Positions 11,925-24,357 of a stretch of 64,000 nucleotides of DNA are shown here, in pieces (position 1 is the first letter of the stretch; each line of letters opens with the position of its first letter). A program made the translations under genes and the position numbers. The notes beneath the pieces were generated by a model, which ran no database searches, was not told the origin of the DNA, and saw only the letters and a program-made list of their open reading frames with translations. This stretch comes from Panorpa germanica (Eukaryota > Arthropoda > Insecta > Mecoptera > Panorpidae). Location of the stretch: positions 8,804,001-8,868,000 of the forward strand of contig OY783214.1 of the NCBI GenBank assembly GCA_963678705.1. The letters are read 5' to 3'.

Positions 11925-13409
11925 TTGTCATCATCAATGATTTGTCAATAGTAGCGACATCCATATGTCATCTTACGAACCTATGTATTATTGTTAATAC
12001 TTTGTAACTTGAAATCTTTTCACTCATTTTTATTCATAAATATATAATATTATGTTTTATTATTATACATATTTACACGTTAAAAACAACTATCCTGTTG
12101 TTTCTAATAATCCCCCAGTGCATTACACAAGTGCAGTTAAACTTATCTTGCAATAAAAGAATTTTAATTTCTTTTTTCAATTTTTTACCTTCATGTTTTA
12201 GCTGTTTTTAATTCTCTGTTGTTTATGTTATAAAAAGATTTTAATTCTAGTTTTTATATATATTTTTGTTTTGTCATTTTAAACTGTCATACCCTGAACT
12301 CTCTGGAAATGAAAAAGGGAAACCTGGAAACCCTGGTATAAAGCCTGGAGATCGAGAGACAAGCAGTCTGCAGTTGATATGTCCTGGACAAATTGTGTAT
12401 TTTTACATCTAAAACAATGATTCTCAAACAAATGACAAAATAATGTATTTTTAACTCTCACAAAAAGTAATTTATCTTACTTAAAGGATTATATATAAAC
12501 ATACGTATGTATGTACATAGGTACATTCATAGTAACGGTTGTTACATTTTTATGCATAAATAAACCAAAAAAAACCGTATATTTATTAAATGAAATTAAT
12601 TAAATTAGGTGATAATTCTACTTAGTAAATAGTTTCAAAAAATAATTGAAAAGCAGTAGAAACAAATTATCTCTTATTAAATAAATTGTGTCGCAGTTAG
12701 AATGAAAATTTATGAGCCAAAAACAAGTCCTAAACTTGTACGAAAATGTTTTCAATGTGTGTGGTGGGTCAATACATTTAATTAATATATAATCTACTTT
12801 ATCGACCTTTCGTCTAGACTTTTAGCTATAGTCCCTTGACCTTTCTGAACAAATAAGATCCTATAATACTATGTCGTTTTCCTTTTCATGGTATTTGTTC
12901 CTATTTTCTACTTATTATAGAAAGTAAATACGTATGCTATTATACTGAATTGATAGATTTTGAGTAAGGGTTTGAATATCAGTGATTACCGGACTAGCGT
13001 ATATTTTTTAGAGCTTCTTGTTGTTTTGTTTAATTGGTTATATTCTAAATATAATTACATACCTATTGTAAAATATTGGAAGGATCTTATTACATAAAAA
13101 TGTTTATGTAATATTTACGTTTTGTGTATAATTATGTTCTCATGCTACCATTATACAAAATTCAGTAAACTAAGCAAAAGTTTTTATCATAGTTTGTTCC
13201 TGCGGAGACCATATACATACAAACCGTTTGTACACATATATAAATACTATCAATATTCATTCTATTCAAACGGCAAACACGGACCTTTATTAATAAAATA
13301 ATCAATTCATTTACTCTTATTTAAAAAACGACACGGTCAATCATTTTTTATATACGCAGAAAATATTGTTTTATTATTTTCTATATTTTTTGTTTTTATT
13401 TAATTTCCT

Positions 13410-13475
13410 TAACGTTGGCCTATTTCCGACACTGAGTCCTTTTACCGAAATGATTCTACTATATTGGCAGTTTTT
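13410..13475 (+). repeat. Dispersed repeat family E, copy 1 (short)
   Basis: AACGTTGGCCTATTTCCGAC and then TGAGTCCTTTTACCGA recur at 36859-36972 and 41833-41955 with changes. In the longer copies a block around CTCATATATGTGGAC/TACAC follows. It looks like part of an old interspersed repeat of unknown class. Confidence 0.5.
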
Positions 13476-14597
13476 GTTTGATTTAGAATGTACATAATCA
13501 AGTTAACTTGATAACAACCAAACCCAGAAAAGATAAATCTGGTTCAGGTATCGAACCCAAAGACGCAGCAGTCAATATCAAGTTTAAATTCTCTCGCCTA
13601 CTTTGGCAAATTTGATTAGACAATCTATGGAATTTTTTTCTATTAAAGAAATCAAAAGAATTAAACCCCAATGTCAATTCCATTGCCTCTCGGAAATCAT
13701 TCGAACTTTGATTATCTAAATTTCGAAACAGTCAATCGATTTCAAATTTTCAAGATAATTGCAAAATGATATTCTTTATATTTTTGATTTTTTTAAGATT
13801 CTTCTGATGTCGCTTATAGTACGATAAGTCCCTTAAAGAGTACATATTATTTTTTTCTTCCATTAATCCATTTAATTAATAAGAATGACAGTCAATTTAA
13901 ATACTTCACTGACACTCACGCACACATATACACAATTAATGAATATATGCACCCTTTGGGAAACCCTGTCATTTTAAATTTAGAAGGGCGCTGGTAGATA
14001 TATTATAACATGTGAACTTTAATCTTTTTGTCCGGAACAGCTGATTGTTACTGCTATATTAAAACTGACCCTGTCATAACTAAGGGTTGTCCATCGCCCT
14101 TATCATTATTTTCTCTCTACCCCCGCTACCCTATAGAATATTAGACAGTCTTGTATCACATTCTGTGACTCACACGCAGATTTTATATAATTTATTATTA
14201 CATATATAAAACGATTTGTATTTAAATAGGAATTTAAAAAATTTATAATCAGTGATTAGACTTTTTATTTTTATTTTAACAGCTATAAATAGAATATACT
14301 CGTGTGGAATAATTATTAGTTAATAATCAAAACATTTATAGGTTTTTAATATTATTATAATTATTCTTAAGTGAAGTATACATATGTAAATCTATTTTTA
14401 ATTAAAGTACGCAGTTAATATTTAAAAGATATCTGAATTATAGTGTAAAATAGCAGGTGTTAGAAATTATGATTAGACTAATTTGTTTAGGGTTAGATTT
14501 TCTTTGTCTAGCTATTCTTAATCTTAAATATGATATATACTTGAAATCTTATAAAAATGAACTAAGTGATTGAGAGGGAATACCTATTTTTGCAGCA

Positions 14598-15190
14598 TTG
14601 TGGTGGTATGTATGTACATATTATTATTTATATTATTTATTGTTAATTGTGTGTGCCTTTCGGCTTTACAATCTACCGTATTCTAATCTACCGTATCTTA
14701 TTACATTTCATTCCTATCTTAACAATTCAGCCTTAAAACTAAACTTACTAATTTTATTAAAAACTAATTATTTTCCTAAAACTAAACTTAATTTATTTAT
14801 TAAAACTAAAAAAAAATTATTTTAGACTTTTAGTACTTCCAAAAAGTGCTTTCTGCTTCTTCTTCTCTTGACCCTCTCTCTTCATGTTCCCCATGCAAAC
14901 TAGATAACGAGCTGGACCAGATAACTGGATTTTATATATGGACGACAGTCACTTCGCAGACAATTAAATTTACATTATTCTAGACCTTTTTATCTCCAAA
15001 CGTACTTTCTGCTTCTTCTTCTCTTGACCCTCTTCCTTCATTTTCCCTAGTCTTCCTTCTGTACTGGTCTATTCCCTAGTCTATCTTTCTGGGCTGAAGT
15101 TTACCTGTTTCCTCGCTACTTCTTTCTTTCTCCTGCTTCCCTTCATTGCCTCTTTTAGTTCTTCCTTTCTCTTCCTGTTCCTTGTGCAAC
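14598..15190 (+). repeat. Repeat with CT-rich tract and internal direct repeat, family F copy 1
   Basis: An opening block with GCCTTTCGGCTTTACAATCT (about 14656-14675) is matched at 40.05 kb by GCCTTTCGGTTCTACAATCT. Both are followed by a strongly pyrimidine-rich stretch, here about 14845-15190. Within it a block of about 70 bp repeats at about 155-160 bp spacing (around 14820-14891 and 14976-15046; shared core CTTTCTGCTTCTTCTTCTCT). On the sense strand the tract would be polypyrimidine in the pre-mRNA. The chance reading frame at 14598-14825 is not credible as a gene. Confidence 0.6.
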
Positions 15191-16879
15191 CATATACATA
15201 TACATACACATATACGTATACATATACATATATATACAATTGAATGGAATAAAATACTTATATATTTCTATCCAGCACTCTCTAGACTATAGCTATAGAA
15301 TATATAGGTAATTTTGTTTCAGCAATCAAATGCATTGCGCTGCTAACGTAAAATGTAATTAATTCTGCTTTGAAGTCAACAAGAATTCACTTTCAACGCA
15401 ATTAATAAGATTTTGATTTGCTACAGTCATTTTAAACTATTCAAAGTAGTCGTCATATATTTCTAATATAAATTCCTAATATTTTAATTAAAGTTAAAGC
15501 AAAAAGGAAATTAATTACTTTCGTATATAAAATGACTTGCTCTGTTACCTTACTTTGCTAATTGGGATAAGGTGTTCCTTCAGCAAATTTTCTGCTTTTT
15601 GGCTTTGATATTACACGGGGTTATGTCATGAAGTTAAATAATTCAAAATTACAATTAAAACACGTCAAAATGCATCAATGTCTATTGTAAAATTATACAA
15701 TAAAATAATTTTTTAAAAGGTTTGAGTTTTTACTAATGGTTTAGATAATGGCTAAAATCATTTCTTGTAATATGAAAAGTTTTTATAATAAAGGAGTAAA
15801 CAAACTAAACGGGATGCAAAACAATGTAACACGTTTTTTCCATGCCATATACACATCTTACAATAGATTACATTTGGAATATAAATGAAATAAATTTTAT
15901 TTAAGGTGCTTCATTGCACACATTTTTGAAATATTTGTAGCGTAATAATAATGCACGTACATTTCCACATCACACAGTTACCAGTGTGAGAGGGTTGTAG
16001 AGGAAAGGGGGTAAATGTAAGAGCAAGAAGGGGGGATAGGTGTTGGAGGTGTTTGTGTTCGTTTCTGTTATATTACTTTACATTTACTTCGTGGAATGCT
16101 TCTTGTCTTATTCATTTAAAAACTCTTTTGCAATGTTTAATTAAACTTGAAACTGTAAATAGTATTTCTGTGCTTTTCAGTTTTCACCGACACTCATACA
16201 ACGAAAATGTTTTAGAAAGTATAAACTGTAGGGGTGTCCTTTAATTTAATTTTCTCTTAAGAAGTTATGGTTAGATATTTTATTTGAGTTGCTTCTTGTA
16301 AAACTAAAAAAGAATTTTTATTTTATATTTACATATTTTTTGTAAACTTTTTTTTTTTTTTTTGATAATGGATATTTTTGGTTGAGATTGTTATTTATTT
16401 TAATAAATTTAAATAACGTAATCTTCATTTTTTATTTATGATAGCTGAGTTTTTTGGTTCGTTAGGAATAAAGAAATAAGTCTTCATAAATCTTGTTACT
16501 GTATTTTCTTGGTCTTAAATATTCTTATAATATTTATTAATTATTAGGATGATAATTAAAACATATTTTGTGTTTCAATATCTGATTTATTTGATAACAC
16601 ATGTAATACAAAAACATCACTTGTTTACTTATTGCTTTCAAGATCAACTGTTTGCTATTTACTTGTAGTTTACTGGTAACACGATTTCTTACATCAAATA
16701 CTGTGTTTCCACCTTCTGTGATTGAACTGATAGAATTGAATTGACATTATTTAAGGCGCTAACACTAATTTATTGCTTACACTAATCTTTTAAATCTTTT
16801 GCATCGAGAAGGCCATCTATTAATTACTTCACAAGTAAATGGAGGAGAGAGTCAAGTGTGACAAGACGTAACGTGAGGA

Positions 16880-16890
16880 GGGGGGGGGGG
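16880..16890 (+). repeat. G11 homopolymer in a G-rich patch
   Basis: Eleven consecutive G bases follow GAGGA in otherwise AT-rich sequence. Another G-rich patch lies about 100 bp on (AGGAGGGGGTAGTAG, 16983-16997). Confidence 0.9.
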
Positions 16891-18018
16891 AGTTATAACT
16901 TCGTGACGACGCATCTAATCTAAAATTTGACTTTCAAAAAAAAAACAATAATATTTTTTCTCAAATGTGTAACATCGTAAGCAGGAGGGGGTAGTAGTCA
17001 CAATGCGTTATAAAACATACATAAAAAATCAGATAAGTTTTTGTATCGAACAAATACAAGTTTGTCAAAGAAGTTAACCAACCAATGTACATTTTGTTGA
17101 TTTGCATTTTCAGTTTTCCGTGAGTAGTATCATATGTTCATACAAATTTTGTAATCCAGAATGGTGACAGAGTGTGTTAGTTTGGTTAAACTACGTACCA
17201 CGGTGATTCCCCTTTTAAAAGCATGTTATACTCATGCATAGTTATACATATTACTTGTTTCGTAAACGCAAATCCTATTTTACCGTTTATTCTAATTAAA
17301 ACTTTTGAAATACAATGTCAGTTTGTTATAGAGGACGTATTTGTCATATTACTTTGTTTAATAGTAGACAACTGTAATTTAGTACTATGGAACCATTGTA
17401 TCATACCTGGAGGAAGAACTAGTGTGCTTCTGTCTAATTCCGTTCAGGAAAAGGTAGAATAGTAAATGTTTAAAGTTTTTAATATGACTTTGAAATAAGT
17501 TCAATGTAACGACAAATAATATGAGGTTTATTCCATTGGATTAAAATCTTCTAGACATTTTCTTTTTACTCTTTAAGCATTCATGTTATAATTTATATAT
17601 TCTTTCTAAATACATTTTGTATTTCTAAATGCTCAGGCTATTCCAATGCATTAGCAATGCATAAAATACCACTCTCTAATTCATTTAGCATGTATAAGTC
17701 CGTATCTCACCATGTCAACCATATTTAGTCTATTTTATTCTTGTGTTAATAAAGCAAGAATATTATAATATTTTTTAACCCTTTGTAGCATTATCTTACA
17801 CCGTACATATTATGAGCTTTAAAATGAGTGTTTGGCCATTTGCAAAAGTTGTAATTGAGAAATCTTAAAATTACATTTAAATTTAGAAAAGTTACACTCA
17901 ATCTCATTTACTACCCCCCTCTCCCTCTCAAAGTAATCTCGGTAGTCACTTGTTTGTAGGAGATTGTCGGTACAGTCAGATATATTTTTTAACCCCATAG
18001 AGAAAATCCGAGGAGAAA

Positions 18019-18028
<10 letters not shown>

Positions 18029-18104
<76 letters not shown>
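18029..18104. repeat. (AT)n microsatellite
   Basis: Uninterrupted AT repeat of about 76 bp with short impure AT units before it. Confidence 0.97.
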
Positions 18105-18106
<2 letters not shown>

Positions 18107-19006
18107 TCATTTCCAATGAATATTTAATGAGATTAAAATTAATTTTAACGCGTAATACTCACAATCTTTGAAGATTCAAATAATTAAGGACTTAAGCTTA
18201 GGCTTAAGCTAACGTTTAATTTGATAGGTTAAGCTTACTGTTATGTTACTTAAATAATAAATTTCTTAATTGAAATAGGTGTAACTTCCTGTCAAAATTT
18301 AAATCTAACATGTCACTCATCTAAGAAATTGGTTACTTATATTAGATTTTGCACCTGCAAACTTTGGTTGATATCTCTTTGTAATTATTAGATATTACAT
18401 CTCTGAGTTAATCTTTAAATGAATTCTGTGATTATCTATTAATATTAATATTGCCTTTGTGATCTAACAAGGAGAATTATTAAAAAGGTGATCCTATACA
18501 ACTGAAGAACCCCTTGCCATTTGAGAGTTACGTAACTTGACTAATTCCGAAAAAATTTCTGCATGTAACATTGGTTTTAATTTAGAGTAATTATTAGCTA
18601 AAATAATGATAACTGATTTCAAAATAATAACAAAAATATATCACTACATTACAGCATTTTGCCAACTTTTCTACTTATACTAAGCAAATATTTAAATATT
18701 TATAATAAACTTTAAAAAGTTATTTTTAAAATAAACTGTATTTTACCCAAAATTATAATTTTCCAGAATTCATTTCATTTCTAGGAAAAACCACACCAAC
18801 ATCATCAACTGAAAGTAAACAAATATAAACTTTCCAAAATAATATTTCATAAACAAAAGTTGTAAATATTTTTGGCAAAATTAGACAAAGTTATATATGA
18901 ACTACTTAATCATCTAAATCGTATTTTATAAACTTTGATTCACTGACAAGTCTGTACTTTTAGTTTTCATATTCGGGAGGTTGCTATTCGTGTGTGTTCT
19001 CCTTTT

Positions 19007-19036
19007 CGTTCTCGTTCTCGTTCTCGTTCCCGTTCC
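19007..19036 (+). repeat. CGTTCT hexamer tandem repeat
   Basis: Five tandem hexamers: three CGTTCT followed by two CGTTCC. This sits in a locally GC-richer block (about 18970-19250) whose second half is purine-rich (GAGAAAGAGAGAATGAGAAAG near 19157), which could partly pair with the pyrimidine-rich first half. Confidence 0.9.
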
Positions 19037-19697
19037 TCTGCTTTCTTTCCATCACAACATTTGAAGTTGTAAACTCGTTATGTCGGGCTTAGCTTATACC
19101 ATCGTGGGATGTTCGGATGATGCTGGAGTAGTAGGAAAGGGTGATGCTATGAATTGAGAAAGAGAGAATGAGAAAGAGTCATGGAGTATGAACTCAGGTC
19201 GCTAGGGCTGATGACGCGTGTTAGAAAACTTCTCACCCTCACTCATCCGTCATGTTAGGTACATACTAAGTATACTATATTAAAAAATTATTGCATTATT
19301 TATTCCACCAAATTTCAAACATGGATTCTGTAAGATATTTTACACCTATGCAAGAAAAAGTTGGAATTAATATACCTTTTAAATAAGTCTTAAATCATAT
19401 GAGAAACTTGTACTTTTGTTGTAGTACTGTTGTCAAATTTGATAATATCGCGTAATTTGTTTTCTTTAAATACTTTTTTTTTAATATTTATTTGAGTGCA
19501 TCAACCTTCAAAAGTTATTAACACTTAAAAATAATATGTACATTTATAATTACTATAATTATATTACATTTACATTTCGTTACTTTCATTTAGCTACCGA
19601 AAGGACTAAACATCGCTGAGTTTGGCTTCTTTTAACAGCGTCGATCGACAGGTATATTTTAAACTCAAACGTAGTTATAGTTCGAATTACGAGAGAA

Positions 19698-19793
19698 CGA
19701 ATAAGTTAAAATTCATTACCGTATTATAGATTTATACCGGTCTTATAACCTCTTTTAAGTATAAGTCGCCGCCAAACTATCGTGGTTTGGACT
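19698..19793 (+). repeat. Dispersed repeat family G, copy 1
   Basis: A 96-bp block matches 42089-42184 on the same strand with few changes. Shared stretches include CCTCTTTTAAGTATAAGTCG and AACTATCGTG before TTTGGACT. Non-coding; class not recognised. Confidence 0.85.
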
Positions 19794-20582
19794 ATACCTC
19801 TAAATCTATCCAATCCAATCCATTTGTCAGCTTTGGAATCATTCAGCGCTGTAAATTCAATACAATGTTTAATACAAAAAACAATTATAAGAAATGGGAA
19901 AATTATTAAGGCTTTCTTAAGAGTTCTTATTACACCTATCTCTCATGTGCTATCAGACTACATTTAAAGATGACTTCAAGTTTGATATTAACCTGATTTC
20001 CTAAATCGGAAGATTACATCAATTTTTTCACTAGTCATTTCAGTAGAAAGTGTTACTTTGATTAGCGATCTTTTTAGTAGATTATATATTTATTTATTTA
20101 GCTTAATAATACTAAAAAACACATTTGATAGGATTTAGTGTATTTCAATATTGCTTCTAATAATAATAAACATAAACCGAACGGTGCCCATCATTTATTA
20201 CCCACGTGACAGGACGGGAGACACACGTAACGTGACGTAACGGTCCCTGTCTGTGCATAAGCTGTTTATTTTGTTACATATTGCCTTCAAACACATTTTT
20301 GCAATTGATGTAAGTCATCTACTTGAACCTTTCCATACACATAAAAATAAACAGCGTATTTTAAGTGAATATTCATTTATTTATATACTTTTTATTTTGA
20401 CATATATAAATAATAATATTTTTACAGTTGAATGTACTAAGATCTCACCCTACTTTATACAACCATTTCTATCACAACCCTAAGGTATATACCATACCCT
20501 TAGGCTCGCCGCTCGCTCAAACAGGGGTGCAAAAGACAGGCTGTTTATTGCACCATAAAAAACTCACGTACGCACAATAAAT

Positions 20583-20622
20583 GCCCCGCGCCCGGCGCCC
20601 AGCGCTCGACGCCGCCGCCCGC
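20583..20622. other. Isolated 40-bp GC island
   Basis: About 37 of 40 bases are G or C (GCCCCGCGCCCGGCGCCCAG and onward), with many CpG dinucleotides, inside an AT-rich intron. It is followed by a TATGTATGTATGTGTGTC run. It might be the remnant of a GC-rich retrotransposon end or a small regulatory CpG patch. No open reading frame of note crosses it. Confidence 0.7.
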
Positions 20623-21151
20623 TTATGTATGTATGTGTGTCAGTGTCTGCAGTATGACATGTGTCATTTTTGGAAAAACTTTCATTCTTTTGAATGTAAC
20701 ATATGAAAATGTAATGAGAAGTTACTTCTTGATATAAATGGGTTTGGTGCATACATATATTTGCATATCATTTTTATACTCGTACGTCGCATTACCTTGT
20801 TGCATACAATTTCAGTTTTTACGATCAAATTTATTTCATCTAGATCTCTGTAGTACTTATTATTGTCTACATATCCAACATGTGTCCTTAGTTGTAATTA
20901 CTGAAGGAGACGCCGGTGAGGAACGCTGTGTGCTGTTGGCATAAATAGTTTTGAGGCGTAGTTACCACGAAAGAATAATAAATAACATCTCTGAGCATAG
21001 AAATCCATTCAAACCATTATTAATTATTTCCAAATATTAACACATCACTCATAATCAAGTAATAGCTTGACAAATTTTATTCAATCTCTGTAATTTTTCG
21101 CATTAAAAAGCAATGCTCTATGAGTACACGAAATTTAGATTTTTCCATTTT

Positions 21152-21266
21152 GTTGAAAACTACGAAAGTAGCGTCATTAAACCCATTGTAACTCGTAAAC
21201 TGAAAATTGAAATATCATGAAATTTTGCCAAATGTCGTTTGAAGATTGGTACTATCTAAAAATCAT
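21152..21266 (+). repeat. Dispersed repeat family C, copy 2
   Basis: Same-strand relative of 11811-11924, beginning TTGAAAACTACGAAAGTAGC and ending TACTATCTAAAAATCAT. Similarity continues weakly past the end (GATTTGTTAGTAATGG). The sequence to about 21450 may belong to the same element but has no second copy in the window to test this. Confidence 0.8.
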
Positions 21267-21578
21267 ATAGATTTGTTAGTAATGGAGGAGTAGTGTTGTG
21301 ATATTTACGAAAAGAATCCTTTATAAAAACTTGGATATCAGCGCTGTATGTTATATATAGATTAACTATTAAGTTAACCAAGCTGAAGCCTCCACCTCTC
21401 GAGCTTCTGAGGGTCAAAGATGTGTTAGTAATTGGAACTGAGTATAAATACATTTACACAATCATGGAATGGAATTTAGGAATTTAGGAAAATATTTCTG
21501 AATGGTAAAGAAATGAATTGGAAGTGCCATTTTTCTTTCTTTACTTACAAAACAGTGATTTCTGAAAGTCTTAGGGTT

Positions 21579-21960
21579 TTTTTTTTTTTTTTTTTAATAT
21601 AGTTTCTCGGGCTTCATAGGCACGTAGCCTTTTATCGCCCTTAATATATTCTGCTTCTTCTTATACTTTGTATCCCGATAACAAGAATGATCTATTCATG
21701 GCTACTGCTGTTATAAATTTCGGATTCTCAATCAAAAAGGCTGTGTTAACAGGAAGCGTCTGCGAAGTCTGTAGCACCGCCCGTAGGAGTCCATTTCTTG
21801 CCATTGCTGTATTTTTACATTGCCACAGAATGTGGTCAGGGTCTGCCTCTTCTTCACCACATTCGCATTTAGAGTTTGGAATTATTTTGTTTCTTGCTAG
21901 ATGTTTCGGAGCTCCAGTATGATTCATTCTTAGCCTTGAGGTCATTGTAATTAATCTTCC
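21579..21960 (-). mobile_element. 5'-truncated non-LTR retrotransposon, family A copy 1
   Basis: A 382-bp minus-strand fragment. From its 5' end it contains the last 94 codons of a pol-like reading frame (21945 down to 21661), about 65 bp of 3' UTR and an uninterrupted poly(A) of about 17 (plus-strand T run, 21579-21595). The protein has the CxCG...H...C motif (CECGEEEADPDHILWQC) seen at the C-terminus of several non-LTR clades such as Jockey, I and R1, and then LPVNTAFLIENPKF, which parallels FPVNTKFLL in family B. A perfect 14-bp target duplication, AAAGTCTTAGGGTT, flanks it at 21565-21578 and 21961-21974. The intact frame, poly(A) and duplication suggest a recent insertion. Confidence 0.95.
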
Positions 21961-22030
21961 AAAGTCTTAGGGTTCCCTTCTGTTTTAATCGATTCTAATT
22001 GTTATGAAAGAAAATAATGAATTCAATATA

Positions 22031-22033
<3 letters not shown>

Positions 22034-22113
<80 letters not shown>
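22034..22113. repeat. (AT)n microsatellite
   Basis: Uninterrupted AT repeat of about 80 bp. Confidence 0.97.
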
Positions 22114-22118
<5 letters not shown>

Positions 22119-22275
22119 GTATAACTAATTACAGTTGTTTTCTGTTATCTTTTGATGCAGCTACATCACTGTATTTTTACCCTCTTCAAATATATCTAAC
22201 CCGCGGCTTCATCATCGAAATAACAAACTGGGTTGCCTATATTATGTATTAGATATATTTTATATAAATATCTAT

Positions 22276-22278
<3 letters not shown>

Positions 22279-22316
<38 letters not shown>
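22279..22316. repeat. (AT)n microsatellite between direct repeats
   Basis: A 38-bp AT repeat flanked on both sides by ATATCTATCACATATAT (starting near 22268 and 22314), as if a unit with a TA core had been duplicated. Confidence 0.9.
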
Positions 22317-22318
<2 letters not shown>

Positions 22319-23531
22319 ATCACATATATATAATACATATATCTACGGTTCTATAGAAATATACCTCTCCATACTATATTCGAAATGAACTCCATAGAGT
22401 ACCGGATTAACTTTCTACAGGCAATATTCCCACAGAATTAATACGATCGGAACTACCATACTGAAAGCTCTATCCGGTTCGCAGGACCAAAACCTGCACT
22501 ACGATATGTAATGAAGTTTGCTCAAATTTGATTACAAATAAACTCTGATATTATTTGTACAATGACAGACAGAATTGTTGAAATGTATTTCAAGGCGGAT
22601 GGCATCTATCACCGGTATTATTTGTGTGGTAGTCGGTAAATGTACCCCCTCTTCACTCCTTCTCTCATTCTGTTATATACCCACGATCTGTTTTTAATTT
22701 TATTAATTTAAAGTTAACATATTGAATAGAATGAATGACCTTTTCCCTTTCACTAAAAATTAGTCGACTTTTGTGATACTCATGTATAAATAGGAATTTC
22801 AATATACCCTAATGAATAAATTATTTTAAAAGTGTATATCTGGCTTTACAACGTAGTTTGGAAGTGAATAAATAATTATGAACAAGGGCGTCCGCAGGGG
22901 GTAAATCGGGCACTTGTTGTGGGGTAGAATTGTGACAAATTAAAAAAAAAAAAAAAAAATTAATACTAGATAAAATCAAATTTGTTTCCTCTTCTACCCT
23001 TTTTCTGTAAACTTTTTGTATCCTTGTCTTATGTATCACAAGTTATTATTTATGTCTGTCAAAAATGGCGAAGTATAAAAGTCAGTTATCTTTAAAATAT
23101 AAATAAGCTACTGATACCTTCGCGGTAGACGGACAGGGAGGGGCATTACTACTACTTATTTACCGGGTTTTACTTCTGTTCTATTGATGCGATATATTTA
23201 TTATATTAATCAAAACATTTCAAACAATCAAATTGACATAAGCTGCTTCAGAATTCTCTATCTTTTCTTATTCTATATTATTGTCTTCTCTTTTTCTGGT
23301 AAGTTAATACAATCTTTTGTTTGTTTTCTTTATAAATGATTAAAAACCCCATTCTTTATCACAAAAGTTTACCATCAATATAATATCAGATCGAAGGGGA
23401 TCAAGTTGAAAGTTCAGAAGTTTATGTCTTTCAACCTTATGCTTGATTGTTTGGTACTTAAAGAAATCGGCTTGTCTTATATAGAAAAAGAAGAAAATAA
23501 ACTGGAGAACGTGTATATGTGTATATCCATC

Positions 23532-23533
23532 TA

Positions 23534-23629
<96 letters not shown>

Positions 23630-23635
23630 CATAAC
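23532..23635. repeat. (TA)n microsatellite with TG interruptions
   Basis: About 104 bp of TA repeat interrupted by TGTA near 23538 and 23588 and by ATACATATACATA at its end. Confidence 0.95.
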
Positions 23636-24008
23636 TATATATATGCGCCTATTGAAAATCTTGTTAAGTAGTCAATTTAAATTTCTTCACCAATTGAACA
23701 CAAGTTGACAAACGCTTGACAATTTTAAAGTACATAAGCTTTCCAACAGGAAACATTTATAATCTTCTTATATTTCATTATACCAATACTTATTTTTCGA
23801 TCGTCCAGTTCAGTAGCTAGACATCTTGTGAGCTGAGTATTTAAAACTGTACATTCTATCTAACTCAATGCTCTGATAAATCATAAATACAACCAAACAA
23901 AATTTTAATCCTTACAACTCGAATATTATTTTCGTCGTTATCTCAAAACTTAATATTCGAAGAAGTCATTTGTTGTACCGCCTTGTACGGTAAATGTATC
24001 CCCTCTAC

Positions 24009-24113
24009 TAATAAAATACCATACTATTTGATCTCAAAAGAAGAGAATTAGTAACATATGTTAAAAGACGACGTGGTGCGCTGAAGTTCCATCTTAGTGT
24101 GTTTAGACCTTTA
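24009..24113 (+). repeat. Dispersed repeat family D, copy 1 (uninterrupted)
   Basis: Matches 43537-43729, sharing TAATAAAATACCATA at the start, AAAAGACG in the middle and TTTAGACCTTTA at the end. The 43-kb copy has an extra insertion that this copy lacks, so this one shows the empty site. Unknown class. Confidence 0.75.
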
Positions 24114-24116
24114 TTA

Positions 24117-24351
24117 TTTTTTTTTCATTTTATTTATTTGCCTAGACTCTTATTCGTCATAGACACCACCAAACATTTTTTATACAATTTAACATTTTAT
24201 AATTCTATTTTACAAATGTCTAAATATTTAAATAATTCACTAATTAATTTTAAATCACTGTACAAAAATTTAGTATTAACAGAAAAAGTTTTAACCACAT
24301 CCAATAGTTCACTATTGAATTTTGATCTTTCTAATTATTAATTTTGTACAG
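24117..24351 (-). mobile_element. Non-LTR retrotransposon 3' end, family B copy 2
   Basis: Minus-strand relative of 10783-11059 and 54614-54926. It directly abuts repeat family D, with its T-rich tail (plus strand) at about 24117-24140. Compared with the 54-kb copy it lacks a block of roughly 90 bp that encodes the CxCG...H...C motif. Yet both copies carry the same upstream bases (sense CTGTACAAAATTAATA). No target duplication was seen. Its plus-strand right edge coincides with an ACAG|GTGAGC splice-like junction. Confidence 0.8.
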
Positions 24352-24357
24352 GTGAGC
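24330..24357 (+). promoter_or_regulatory. Candidate recursive or cryptic splice junction
   Basis: CTAATTATTAATTTTGTACAG is followed by GTGAGC (AG at 24350-24351, GT at 24352-24353). A CTAAT branch-point-like motif lies about 20 nt upstream and the donor half is strong. It falls at the edge of a retrotransposon copy, so it could equally be fortuitous. Confidence 0.25.
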
